Source: Streptomyces sp. NBC_01717 (GTDB lineage Bacteria > Actinomycetota > Actinomycetes > Streptomycetales > Streptomycetaceae). From it: a stretch of DNA of 64,000 nucleotides. Shown piece after piece: positions 43,215 to 50,727 of the stretch. The position numbers and the translations under genes were made by a program. Every line of letters begins with the position of its first letter. The stretch's first letter is position 1. The stretch spans positions 8,747,001 to 8,811,000 of the forward strand of contig NZ_CP109178.1 of assembly GCF_036248255.1 (NCBI RefSeq). The letters are read 5' to 3'. The notes beneath the pieces are model-generated. The model searched no databases, had not been told where the DNA came from, and saw nothing but the letters and a program-made list of their open reading frames with translations.

Positions 43215-43826
43215 TCAGCAATGGACCCGCGCCACAGGTGTCTCGTCCCGGCGCAGGGCATTGAGCGCCTGGTCGAGGGAGGTCTCGAGGTAGGTCAGGG
43301 AGTCGGTGGCCTGGAGCAGGGTTGCGCCGCCGGTGACAGCGGTCAGAACGGCCGTTGCCGCTGCGTCGGCATCCAGGTCCGCGTCTGCCTCGCCCGAGTC
43401 CTTCAAGGCCTGTACGCCTTCGGAGAGATGGGCGTGCCAGCGGTCGTACAGCCGCGTGATGATGCCCTGCGTGGCCGGCCGGGCGACGTCGAGTTGGGCG
43501 GTGAGCGCGGACAGTGGGCAGCCGGCGCGCTGGGCGTCGTACTTCTCGATCACGCGGTCGCGCCAGTCCTGCCACTTCTGCCAGTTGGTGAGGTCGCCGA
43601 GCATCGGCTGCTGGTCGGCGAGGACCTGTTCGGCCTCGTACTCGGCCACTGCGAGAAGCAGGTCGGACTTGCCCTGCGGGAAGTAGTGGAACAGCTGGCT
43701 CTTGCTGGTGGAGGTGGTGGCGCGGATGTCGTCGAGGCTGACTCCGGCGACGCCGTGGTCGCGGATCAGGGCTGCCGCGCCGGTGATGATGCGCTGACGG
43801 GTGGCGGCTCCACGGGTGGTGAGCAC
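43215..43826 (-). CDS. TetR-family repressor of the divergent SDR gene
   Basis: A 203-residue TetR regulator. The helix-turn-helix lies at about residues 8-52 (RQRIITGAAALIRDHGVAGV; DIRATTSTSKSQLFHYFPQG), followed by a ligand domain with the conserved GCPLSALTAQLD. GTG 43826 follows an AAGGAGGT site; an earlier start at 43892 would place residues over the operator region. Three copies of one inverted repeat lie between this gene and the divergent SDR, so control of both is likely. Confidence 0.9.
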   Translation of the reverse strand: MLTTRGAATRQRIITGAAALIRDHGVAGVSLDDIRATTSTSKSQLFHYFPQGKSDLLLAVAEYEAEQVLADQQPMLGDLTNWQKWQDWRDRVIEKYDAQRAGCPLSALTAQLDVARPATQGIITRLYDRWHAHLSEGVQALKDSGEADADLDADAAATAVLTAVTGGATLLQATDSLTYLETSLDQALNALRRDETPVARVHC

Positions 43827-43892
43827 GATGTCGGTGACCTCCTTGCCGGCCCACCTTCCGGGAGGCGTCGAGGGTGACCAGGCTAACTCCAT

Positions 43893-43960
43893 TGGACTTG
43901 ACAGTCCAGTTTCGTGGGTTCACATTGGACCTCGCAGTCCACTCTGGACCTCGCGGTCCA
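43893..43960. promoter_or_regulatory. Three copies of a TetR-type operator
   Basis: TGGACTTGACAGTCCA (43893-43908), TGGACCTCGCAGTCCA (43926-43941) and TGGACCTCGCGGTCCA (43945-43960) share arms TGGAC.../...GTCCA around a 4-6 base centre. Copies are 33 and 19 bases apart, in the divergent region between the TetR gene and the SDR gene. Confidence 0.85.
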
Positions 43961-44041
43961 CTTTGCCGCTTTGCGGCAGCCCGGACCAGTTCATCCCGCG
44001 CGCCGCGACGACGCCGCACCGACGAGAAGAGACACCGCATC

Positions 44042-44815
44042 ATGGGTACTCGCCTGCAACACAAGACCGCTCTGGTCACCGGAGCCACCAGCAACATCGG
44101 ACGTGCGATCGCCGAGGCATACGCCGCCGAGGGGGCACATGTCGCCGTCTCCGGCCGGAACCACGAGCGCGGACAGGAGGTCGTCGACGGCATCCGGGCC
44201 GCCGGTGGGCGCGCCGACTTCGTCGCCGCCGACCTCGACGGCAGTGCGGCGGCCTCCCGGGCCCTCGCCGACGAGGCGACCCGGGTGCTCGGCGGGCGGG
44301 TCGACATCCTGGTCAACAACGCCGGCATCTACCCCGGCTCGACCACCCCGGCCACGGACGAGAAGACGTTCGACCAGGTCTATGCCGTCAACGTCAAGGC
44401 GCCCTTCTTCCTGACCGCCGCCCTCGCCCCCGCCATGGCCGAGGCGGGCGGCGGCGCGATCGTCAACCTCGGATCGTGGATCGCCCGCCTCGGTATTCCC
44501 GTCGGAGCCCTCTACAGCTCCAGCAAGGGAGCGGTGGAGACACTGACCCGGGCGTGGGCCGCCGAGTTCGGCCCGTCCGGCGTGCGGGTCAACGCGATCT
44601 CGCCCGGTGTGGTGCGCACGCCCGCCCCGGACGAGACCGAGGCGCACCCCGGCGACATCATGATGAAGGGCACTCCGGCCGGCGGGGTCGGCAGCCCCGA
44701 GTCCATCGCACAGGCGGCGGTGTACCTGGCCGGCGACGAGGCGGCGTTCGTCCACGGAACCGTGCTCGACGTCGACGGCGGCCGGGTCGGCGTGGCGGTC
44801 ATCGCCGGGATGTGA
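44042..44815 (+). CDS. Short-chain dehydrogenase/reductase under TetR control
   Basis: A 257-residue classical SDR: cofactor motif TGATSNIGRAIA (about residues 14-25), NNAGIYPGS (about 93), catalytic Ser in NLGSWIARLG and the YxxxK motif in ALYSSSKGAVETL (about 158-166), and SPGVVRTP. It reduces or oxidises a keto/alcohol group with NAD(P)H; specificity unknown. ATG 44042 has a GAGAAGAGA site. The preceding operators suggest induction by a small molecule. Confidence 0.92.
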   Translation: MGTRLQHKTALVTGATSNIGRAIAEAYAAEGAHVAVSGRNHERGQEVVDGIRAAGGRADFVAADLDGSAAASRALADEATRVLGGRVDILVNNAGIYPGSTTPATDEKTFDQVYAVNVKAPFFLTAALAPAMAEAGGGAIVNLGSWIARLGIPVGALYSSSKGAVETLTRAWAAEFGPSGVRVNAISPGVVRTPAPDETEAHPGDIMMKGTPAGGVGSPESIAQAAVYLAGDEAAFVHGTVLDVDGGRVGVAVIAGM

Positions 44816-44918
44816 CCGATCAGGAGCCGGAACGTGGAGCATCAGCCCGGTACCAGCGCATCCTGTGGGTGCAGACGTCATATGTAGGGACGCGGCCGAG
44901 CGGGAGGTAGGAGCAGAC

Positions 44919-45806
44919 ATGGCGCACGCCGATCCGGGGCTCTTCGGACCCGAAACCGTCACCTGGCAGCTGCACGGCGACCCGATGATGTGGATCGCCG
45001 GCGTGCGCGCCCTGTACCTGCAGGCCCTGCACCCCCGCGCCGTCCGCGGAGTCATGCAGAACTCCGACTTCCGCAAGGACGCGTGGGGACGGCTGATGCG
45101 CACGGCCGGCTTCGTCGGCACCATCACCTACGGCACCACGGAAGCCGCCGAGAAGGCGGGCGGCCGGGTCCGCAGGATCCACCGGCTCCTCAAGGCCACC
45201 GACCCGGCGACCGGCGAGACGTACGGTGTCGACGAACCGGAACTGCTGCTGTGGGTGCACTGCGCCGAGGTCGACTCCTACCTTCAGGTGCAGCTCCGCT
45301 CCGGCCAGTCCCTCACCGCCGTGCAGGCCGACCGCTACATCGACGAACACCGCACGAGCGCCCGACTGGTGGGCCTCGCCCCCGACGACGTACCCGCGAC
45401 CACCGCCCAGCTCGCCGCCTACTTCGACCGGGTGCGGCCCGAACTCGCCGCGGGGGCCGAGGCACTCGACGTCGACGACTTCCTCCGCCGTCCGCCCGTT
45501 CACGCCCTGCTGATCCCGGCGCGCGAACTGCTGTGGCGGCGCGTCGCAGCACTGGCCTACCAGTCACTGCCCCCGTACGCGCATGACCTCTACGGCAGGC
45601 CCGCGCCACCCCTGCGCACCGTCGACCGGCGCCTGCGTGCCACCGGAACCGCCCTGCGCTGCATCCCGTCGCGGCTGCGCTGGCAACTCCCGCCCGGCCA
45701 CATCGTGCAGGCGATGGAACGACTCGGCGCCGGTAGCCGCCCCGCCCCCTCCAAACTCCGTGACGCGGCAGCCATACTGGACGGGCCGGGGAGGGCGCAG
45801 CAGTAG
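44919..45806 (+). CDS. MpaB-like (DUF2236) oxygenase-family protein
   Basis: A 295-residue protein of the latex-oxygenase/MpaB family. The N-terminal DPGLFGPETVTWQLHGDPMM and the segment ALYLQALHPRAVRGVMQNSD supply the conserved histidine region; TAGFVGTITYGTTEAAEKAG and LLLWVHCAEVDSYL follow. Family members bind b-type haem (family knowledge). ATG 44919 follows AGGAG. A kinase gene begins 28 bases after its stop, suggesting joint transcription. Confidence 0.88.
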   Translation: MAHADPGLFGPETVTWQLHGDPMMWIAGVRALYLQALHPRAVRGVMQNSDFRKDAWGRLMRTAGFVGTITYGTTEAAEKAGGRVRRIHRLLKATDPATGETYGVDEPELLLWVHCAEVDSYLQVQLRSGQSLTAVQADRYIDEHRTSARLVGLAPDDVPATTAQLAAYFDRVRPELAAGAEALDVDDFLRRPPVHALLIPARELLWRRVAALAYQSLPPYAHDLYGRPAPPLRTVDRRLRATGTALRCIPSRLRWQLPPGHIVQAMERLGAGSRPAPSKLRDAAAILDGPGRAQQ

Positions 45807-45833
45807 GCGAAGCAACGGGGGCGACAGCACGCG

Positions 45834-48122
45834 ATGGCGGAAACCAGGCTGATCCAGAGCCGGTACCGGCTGCTCGATGTGATCGGGCGCGGGGGCATGG
45901 GCGAGGTGTGGCGCGCCCGCGACGAGTCGCTCGGCCGCCACGTGGCCGTCAAATGTCTCAAGCCGATGGGGCCCCAGCACGATCAGTCGTTCACTCGGAT
46001 CCTGCGCGAACGGTTCCGCCGCGAGGCCCGGGTGGCCGCCGCCCTCCAGCACCGAGGCGTCACCGTCGTCCATGACTTCGGCGAACACGACGGCGTGCTC
46101 TACCTGGTGATGGAACTCCTCGACGGCCGCAACCTCAGCCAGCTCCTGGACGACAACGAACAGCACCCGCTGCCGGTGCCCGACATCGTCGACATCGCCG
46201 AGCAGGTTGCCGACGCGCTCGGGTACACCCATCAACAGGGCATCGTGCACCGCGACCTGAAGCCCGCCAACATCATGCGGCTGACCGACGGCACGGTGAA
46301 GATCTGCGACTTCGGCATAGCCAGGCTCGGTCACGACATCGGCTTCACCTCGCGCCTCACCGGTACGGGCATCGCCATGGGTACCCCGCACTACATGTCG
46401 CCCGAACAGATCAGCGGCGGCCATGTCGACCACCGCAGCGACCTCTACTCACTGGGCTGTGTGCTGTACGAGATCGCCACCGGAGTCCCGCCGTTCGACC
46501 TCGACGACGCCTGGGCCGTCCTCGTCGGGCACCGCGACACCCAGCCCGAACCGCTGCGCACCCACCGCGCCGAACTCCCCGGCTTCTTCGACCGGGTCGT
46601 CCTGGAGCTGCTCGCCAAGACACCGGAGGAGCGGCCCGCCGACGCGGGCGACCTGCGGCAGCGGATCGCCGTCGGACGTACCGGTGAACAACGCCACCTC
46701 CCGGCGGCAGGGCATCCCCAGCCGTCGGGGCAGGTCCGGCTCGCCCCGCCGGTTCCCGTCCTACGCCCCGGCCGGCAGCCCCACGGCCCCGGGCCGCGAC
46801 TGCCGTCCTGGACCCGCGGCATGACCGTCGGACACAGGGCATCCGGGGCCACGCACCTCGGCGTCGCCCCGCCCGACCACTCCGCAGGCCTGACCGGCGA
46901 ATGGACCACCGGTACCGACCTGCGAGCCCTGACCGGAGGCGTCCCGCTCGCCCGGCCCGAGCGGCCCACACCCTCGCCGGAACTGCTCTCCACCCTCGCC
47001 AACCGGCACAGCGCGGGCCTCAACCTGGGCCGGCTCGGCCACTGGGAGGAGGCCGGCGAGGTGCACCGCGCGGTCGCCGCCGAACGCGAGCACGCCCTCG
47101 GTCCCGACCACCCCGACACCCTCTCCAGCCGGTTCGAGGTCGCGTTCACCCTCAGCCGCACCGGCCGCGCCGCGGACGCTCTGCGCGAGTTCGACCGGGT
47201 TGCTCAGGGCCGTGAACGGACCATGGGCCCCGACCACCCCGAGACGCTCGCCGCCCGGCAGGAGGCGGCGTACGTACTGGGCCAGCTCGGCCGCCACTTC
47301 GAGGCCCATCAGGTGTACGCCGCGGTCCTCGCCTCCAGGGAGCGGTCGATGGGCCCCGACCACCCCGACACCCTGCGCTGCCGGCACAACCTCGCGTTCA
47401 ACCTCAGCAGGCTCGGGCGTCTGGAGGACTCGTACCGGATGGCCCGCGACGTGGCACACGCCCGCAGCCGGCTGCTCGGCGCCAGTCACCCCGACACCCT
47501 GGTCACCCTTTACGAAGTCGCGTACACCTTGGGCCAGTTGGGGCGCTGGTCGGACGCGCTGCAGACCTATCGGCAAGTCGCCCAGGCCCGCGCGGCGGCG
47601 CTCGGCGCGGACCATCCCGACACGCTCTCCGCACGCTACGAGGTCGGCATCAGCCTCGGCAGGCTGGGCCGCAGCGCGGAGGCCCTGGAGCTGTACCGGG
47701 CCCTCGTCGACGACCGGACCAGGGTGGGCGGCCCCGCCGACCCCGAGACGCTCCGCGCCCGCCACGGCCTCGGCGTCAATCTGGGGCGACTGGCCCGCTG
47801 GGAGGAAGCCCTCGCCGAGTCGCGCGATGTGTGCACGATCCGGGAGCGCATCCTCGGCCCCGACCACCCCGACACCCTCGTCAGCCGTCGCGAGGTCGCG
47901 GTCGGCCTGGGCTGGCTGGGCCGCTGGGCCGATGCCCTCACCGTGTACCGGACGGTCGCCGAGGCCCGCGAGCGCGTCCTCGGCGCCGACCACCCCGACG
48001 CGCTCGCCAGCCGGAACGACGAGGCGCACTGTCTCGAACAGCTCGGGCGCGGCACGGAGGCGGTCGAGCTGTACCGCAAGGTCGCGGCGCTGCGCCGGCA
48101 GCGGGGCGTCGAACCGCACTGA
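45834..48122 (+). CDS. Serine/threonine protein kinase with C-terminal tetratricopeptide repeats
   Basis: A 762-residue soluble kinase. The kinase domain (about residues 8-275) has the glycine loop GRGGMGEVWRA, Lys in HVAVKCLKP, HRDLKPANIM and DFGIARLG. A Pro-rich linker (280-380) leads to about nine TPR-like repeats (385-760), each around a G.DHPDTL..R core, of the type in NB-ARC/kinase TPR proteins. No membrane helix or PASTA domain is present. The repeats probably bind substrate or partner proteins. ATG 45834. Confidence 0.93.
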   Translation: MAETRLIQSRYRLLDVIGRGGMGEVWRARDESLGRHVAVKCLKPMGPQHDQSFTRILRERFRREARVAAALQHRGVTVVHDFGEHDGVLYLVMELLDGRNLSQLLDDNEQHPLPVPDIVDIAEQVADALGYTHQQGIVHRDLKPANIMRLTDGTVKICDFGIARLGHDIGFTSRLTGTGIAMGTPHYMSPEQISGGHVDHRSDLYSLGCVLYEIATGVPPFDLDDAWAVLVGHRDTQPEPLRTHRAELPGFFDRVVLELLAKTPEERPADAGDLRQRIAVGRTGEQRHLPAAGHPQPSGQVRLAPPVPVLRPGRQPHGPGPRLPSWTRGMTVGHRASGATHLGVAPPDHSAGLTGEWTTGTDLRALTGGVPLARPERPTPSPELLSTLANRHSAGLNLGRLGHWEEAGEVHRAVAAEREHALGPDHPDTLSSRFEVAFTLSRTGRAADALREFDRVAQGRERTMGPDHPETLAARQEAAYVLGQLGRHFEAHQVYAAVLASRERSMGPDHPDTLRCRHNLAFNLSRLGRLEDSYRMARDVAHARSRLLGASHPDTLVTLYEVAYTLGQLGRWSDALQTYRQVAQARAAALGADHPDTLSARYEVGISLGRLGRSAEALELYRALVDDRTRVGGPADPETLRARHGLGVNLGRLARWEEALAESRDVCTIRERILGPDHPDTLVSRREVAVGLGWLGRWADALTVYRTVAEARERVLGADHPDALASRNDEAHCLEQLGRGTEAVELYRKVAALRRQRGVEPH

Positions 48123-48182
48123 CCAGGAACCTCCGACCCGCCGCCTCTGGTCAGAGGCGATCGTCCCGTGTTACCAAGGGCC

Positions 48183-49727
48183 ATGCCCGCACCTGACACG
48201 TATGACGCAGTGATCGTGGGCGGCGGCCACAACGGTCTGGTCGCCGCCGCCTATCTCGCCCGCGCCGGACAGTCCGTCCTCGTCCTCGAACGCCTCGGCA
48301 CGACCGGGGGAGCGGCCGTCTCGACCCGTCCCTTCGACGGAATCGACGCCCGGCTGTCGCGCTACTCGTATCTGGTGTCCCTGCTGCCGCAGAAGATCGT
48401 CCGCGATCTCGGGCTGGACTTCGCCGTACGCAAGCGGACCGTCTCCTCGTACACACCGACCGTGCGGGGCGGCCGCTCCACCGGACTGCTCGTCGGCGGG
48501 GACACCACCCGGGAGTCGTTCGCCGCGCTCACCGGGGGCGAGCGCGAGTACGCGGCCTGGCAGCGCTTCTACGGCATGACGCAGCAGGTCGCCGAGCGGG
48601 TCTTCCCGACCCTCACCGAGCCGCTGCCCAGCCGGGACGCGCTCCGCGACCGGATCGGTGACCCGGACGCCTGGCGGATGCTCTTCGAAGAACCGATCGG
48701 TGTGGCCGTCGAGGAGAACTTCGCCGACGATCTCGTACGCGGTGTCGTGCTGACCGACGCCCTGATCGGCACCTTCGCGGACGCGCACGACCCGTCCCTG
48801 CTCCAGAACCGCTGCTTCCTCTACCACGTGATCGGCGGCGGCACCGGCGACTGGGACGTCCCCGTCGGCGGCATGGGCGCGCTCACCGACGCCCTCGCGC
48901 AGGCCGCCCGGACGGCGGGCGCCGAGATCCGGGTCCGGCACGAGGCGACCCGGGTCGAGACCGACGGCACCCGGGCCGAGGTCACCGTCCGCTCACCCGA
49001 CGGTGAACACCGGGTCGCCGCCCGCCGGGTCCTCGTCAACGCATCGCCGCAGGCCCTCGCCGCACTCCTCGGCGACGAGCCGCCGGCCCCAGCCGAAGGC
49101 GCCCAGCTGAAGGTCAACATGTTGCTGCGCCGACTGCCCCGGTTGCGCGACCGCTCCGTCGATCCACGCCAGGCGTTCGCCGGAACCTTCCATATCGCGG
49201 AGGGGTACGGGCAGCTGGCCGACGCCTACCGGGACGCCGCATCGGGCCGGCTGCCGACGGCGCCCCCGTCCGAGATCTACTGCCATTCACTGACCGACCC
49301 GTCGATCCTCGGTCCCGACCTCGCCGCCCGCGGCTACCAGACCCTCACTCTCTTCGGCCTGCACACGCCCGCCCGGCTCTTCGCAGCGGACAACGAGGCG
49401 ACACGCGCCGCCCTCCTCAAGGCCACGCTCGCCGAACTCGACACGCATCTCGACGAGCCGATCGCCGACTGTCTGGCCGTCGACGGGAACGGCGAGCCGT
49501 GCATCGAGGCGAAGACCCCGCTGGACCTCGAACGGGATCTGCGGCTGCCCGGCGGCCATATCTTCCACCGGGATCTCGCCTTCCCGTACGCCACGGAGTC
49601 CACCGGTCGGTGGGGCGTCGAGACGGCGCACGCCAATGTGCTGCTGTGCGGGGCGGGCGCCGTGCGCGGTGGCGGGGTCAGCGGGGTTCCCGGCCACAAC
49701 GCCGCGATGGCGGCACTGGGCCGGTGA
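48183..49727 (+). CDS. Phytoene-desaturase-like FAD-dependent oxidoreductase
   Basis: A 514-residue flavoprotein: FAD fold AVIVGGGHNGLVAAAYLARA (about residues 9-28), ERLGTTGGAAVS, and a C-terminal FAD motif LLCGAGAVRGGGVSGVPGHN (about 490-509). Related to carotenoid desaturases and the eukaryotic PYROXD2 group; the substrate is not known and no carotenoid genes are near. ATG 48183 follows AAGGG; a GTG at 48168 is possible. Convergent with the polysaccharide operon. Confidence 0.9.
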   Translation: MPAPDTYDAVIVGGGHNGLVAAAYLARAGQSVLVLERLGTTGGAAVSTRPFDGIDARLSRYSYLVSLLPQKIVRDLGLDFAVRKRTVSSYTPTVRGGRSTGLLVGGDTTRESFAALTGGEREYAAWQRFYGMTQQVAERVFPTLTEPLPSRDALRDRIGDPDAWRMLFEEPIGVAVEENFADDLVRGVVLTDALIGTFADAHDPSLLQNRCFLYHVIGGGTGDWDVPVGGMGALTDALAQAARTAGAEIRVRHEATRVETDGTRAEVTVRSPDGEHRVAARRVLVNASPQALAALLGDEPPAPAEGAQLKVNMLLRRLPRLRDRSVDPRQAFAGTFHIAEGYGQLADAYRDAASGRLPTAPPSEIYCHSLTDPSILGPDLAARGYQTLTLFGLHTPARLFAADNEATRAALLKATLAELDTHLDEPIADCLAVDGNGEPCIEAKTPLDLERDLRLPGGHIFHRDLAFPYATESTGRWGVETAHANVLLCGAGAVRGGGVSGVPGHNAAMAALGR

Positions 49728-49748
49728 CCCGCACCTGCTGATCCGTAC

Positions 49749-50723
49749 CTATTGACCGAACACGCCGCGCAGCGCGCCCAGTTTGCGCGGCAGGTCGTAC
49801 TCCGCTCCGCCCTCGTGTCCGTTGTACGTGAACACCTCGATCGCGGCCGGTCCGGCGTAGCGGTGGTAGGCGGCGAACACCGTCGACGACGGGCAGATCT
49901 TGTCCATCAGGCCCACCGAGAACCACGCCGGAGCGGTCGCGCGCGCCGCGAAGTTGACCCCGTCGAAGTAGGACAGCGTCTCCATCGCCTCGTCGATCCG
50001 GAAGCGGTGCCCGGACAGCCAGCGGGCGATCTCCGCGTACGGGCCCGCGTCCGTGATCTGCGAGGCGCGCCGGTAGTGGCAGAGGAACGGCACATCGGCG
50101 ACCGCCGCCACCACATCGTCGCGCAGCCCCGCAGCGGCGAGGGCGAGCCCGCCGCCCTGGCTGCCCCCGAGGACCGCGATCCGCGATGCGTCCACGGCCT
50201 CGTGCGCCTTCGCCGCATCGACGGCCCGCACCGCGTCCGTGATGAGCCGCCGGTAGTAGTGCCGGTACGGATCCTCGATGCCGCGCGTGAGGAAGCCGGG
50301 GGACGAGGAGCCGTGGCCGTCAGGGCCGATGTCCGGGGTGTCCGCGGTGTTCTTGCCCCCACCGCCCTGCCCCCGGTTGTCCATGATCAGATGCGCGTAG
50401 CCGAGGGCGCTCCAGGTCAGCCAGGAGTACGGAATGCCCCGGCCGCCGTTGTAGCCGATGTACTGCACCACGGCGGGCAGCGGCGCCGAGCGTGCTCGCG
50501 GCAGCATGAGCCATGCCTTCACCGGTTGCCCGCCCCAGCCGCGGAACGTCACATCGAAGGCGTCGACTGTCGCGAACCCGGCGTCGTAGGGGACGAACTC
50601 GGCGTCCAGCTCGTGACGGGCCGTCTCGGTGAGCGTCTTCGCCCAGAAGGCGTCGAAGTCCGCGGGCTCCTCCGGCTCCGGCCGGTACGCCCGCAGCCGC
50701 TCCAGGTCCATGTCGAACAGCAC
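49749..50723 (-). CDS. Acetyl-xylan esterase / cephalosporin-C deacetylase family esterase
   Basis: A 324-residue alpha/beta hydrolase of the AXE1 (CE7) family. Nucleophile serine lies in LGGSQGGGLALAA (about residue 182), the oxyanion region in VVQYIGYNGGRGIPYSW, and the catalytic His in YNGHEGG (about 302). It has no signal peptide, so it likely removes acetyl groups from imported oligosaccharides. GTG 50723 follows AGGAG; it is the last gene of the long operon, 4 bases after the PL8 gene. Confidence 0.9.
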   Translation of the reverse strand: MLFDMDLERLRAYRPEPEEPADFDAFWAKTLTETARHELDAEFVPYDAGFATVDAFDVTFRGWGGQPVKAWLMLPRARSAPLPAVVQYIGYNGGRGIPYSWLTWSALGYAHLIMDNRGQGGGGKNTADTPDIGPDGHGSSSPGFLTRGIEDPYRHYYRRLITDAVRAVDAAKAHEAVDASRIAVLGGSQGGGLALAAAGLRDDVVAAVADVPFLCHYRRASQITDAGPYAEIARWLSGHRFRIDEAMETLSYFDGVNFAARATAPAWFSVGLMDKICPSSTVFAAYHRYAGPAAIEVFTYNGHEGGAEYDLPRKLGALRGVFGQ

Positions 50724-50727
50724 GGGT

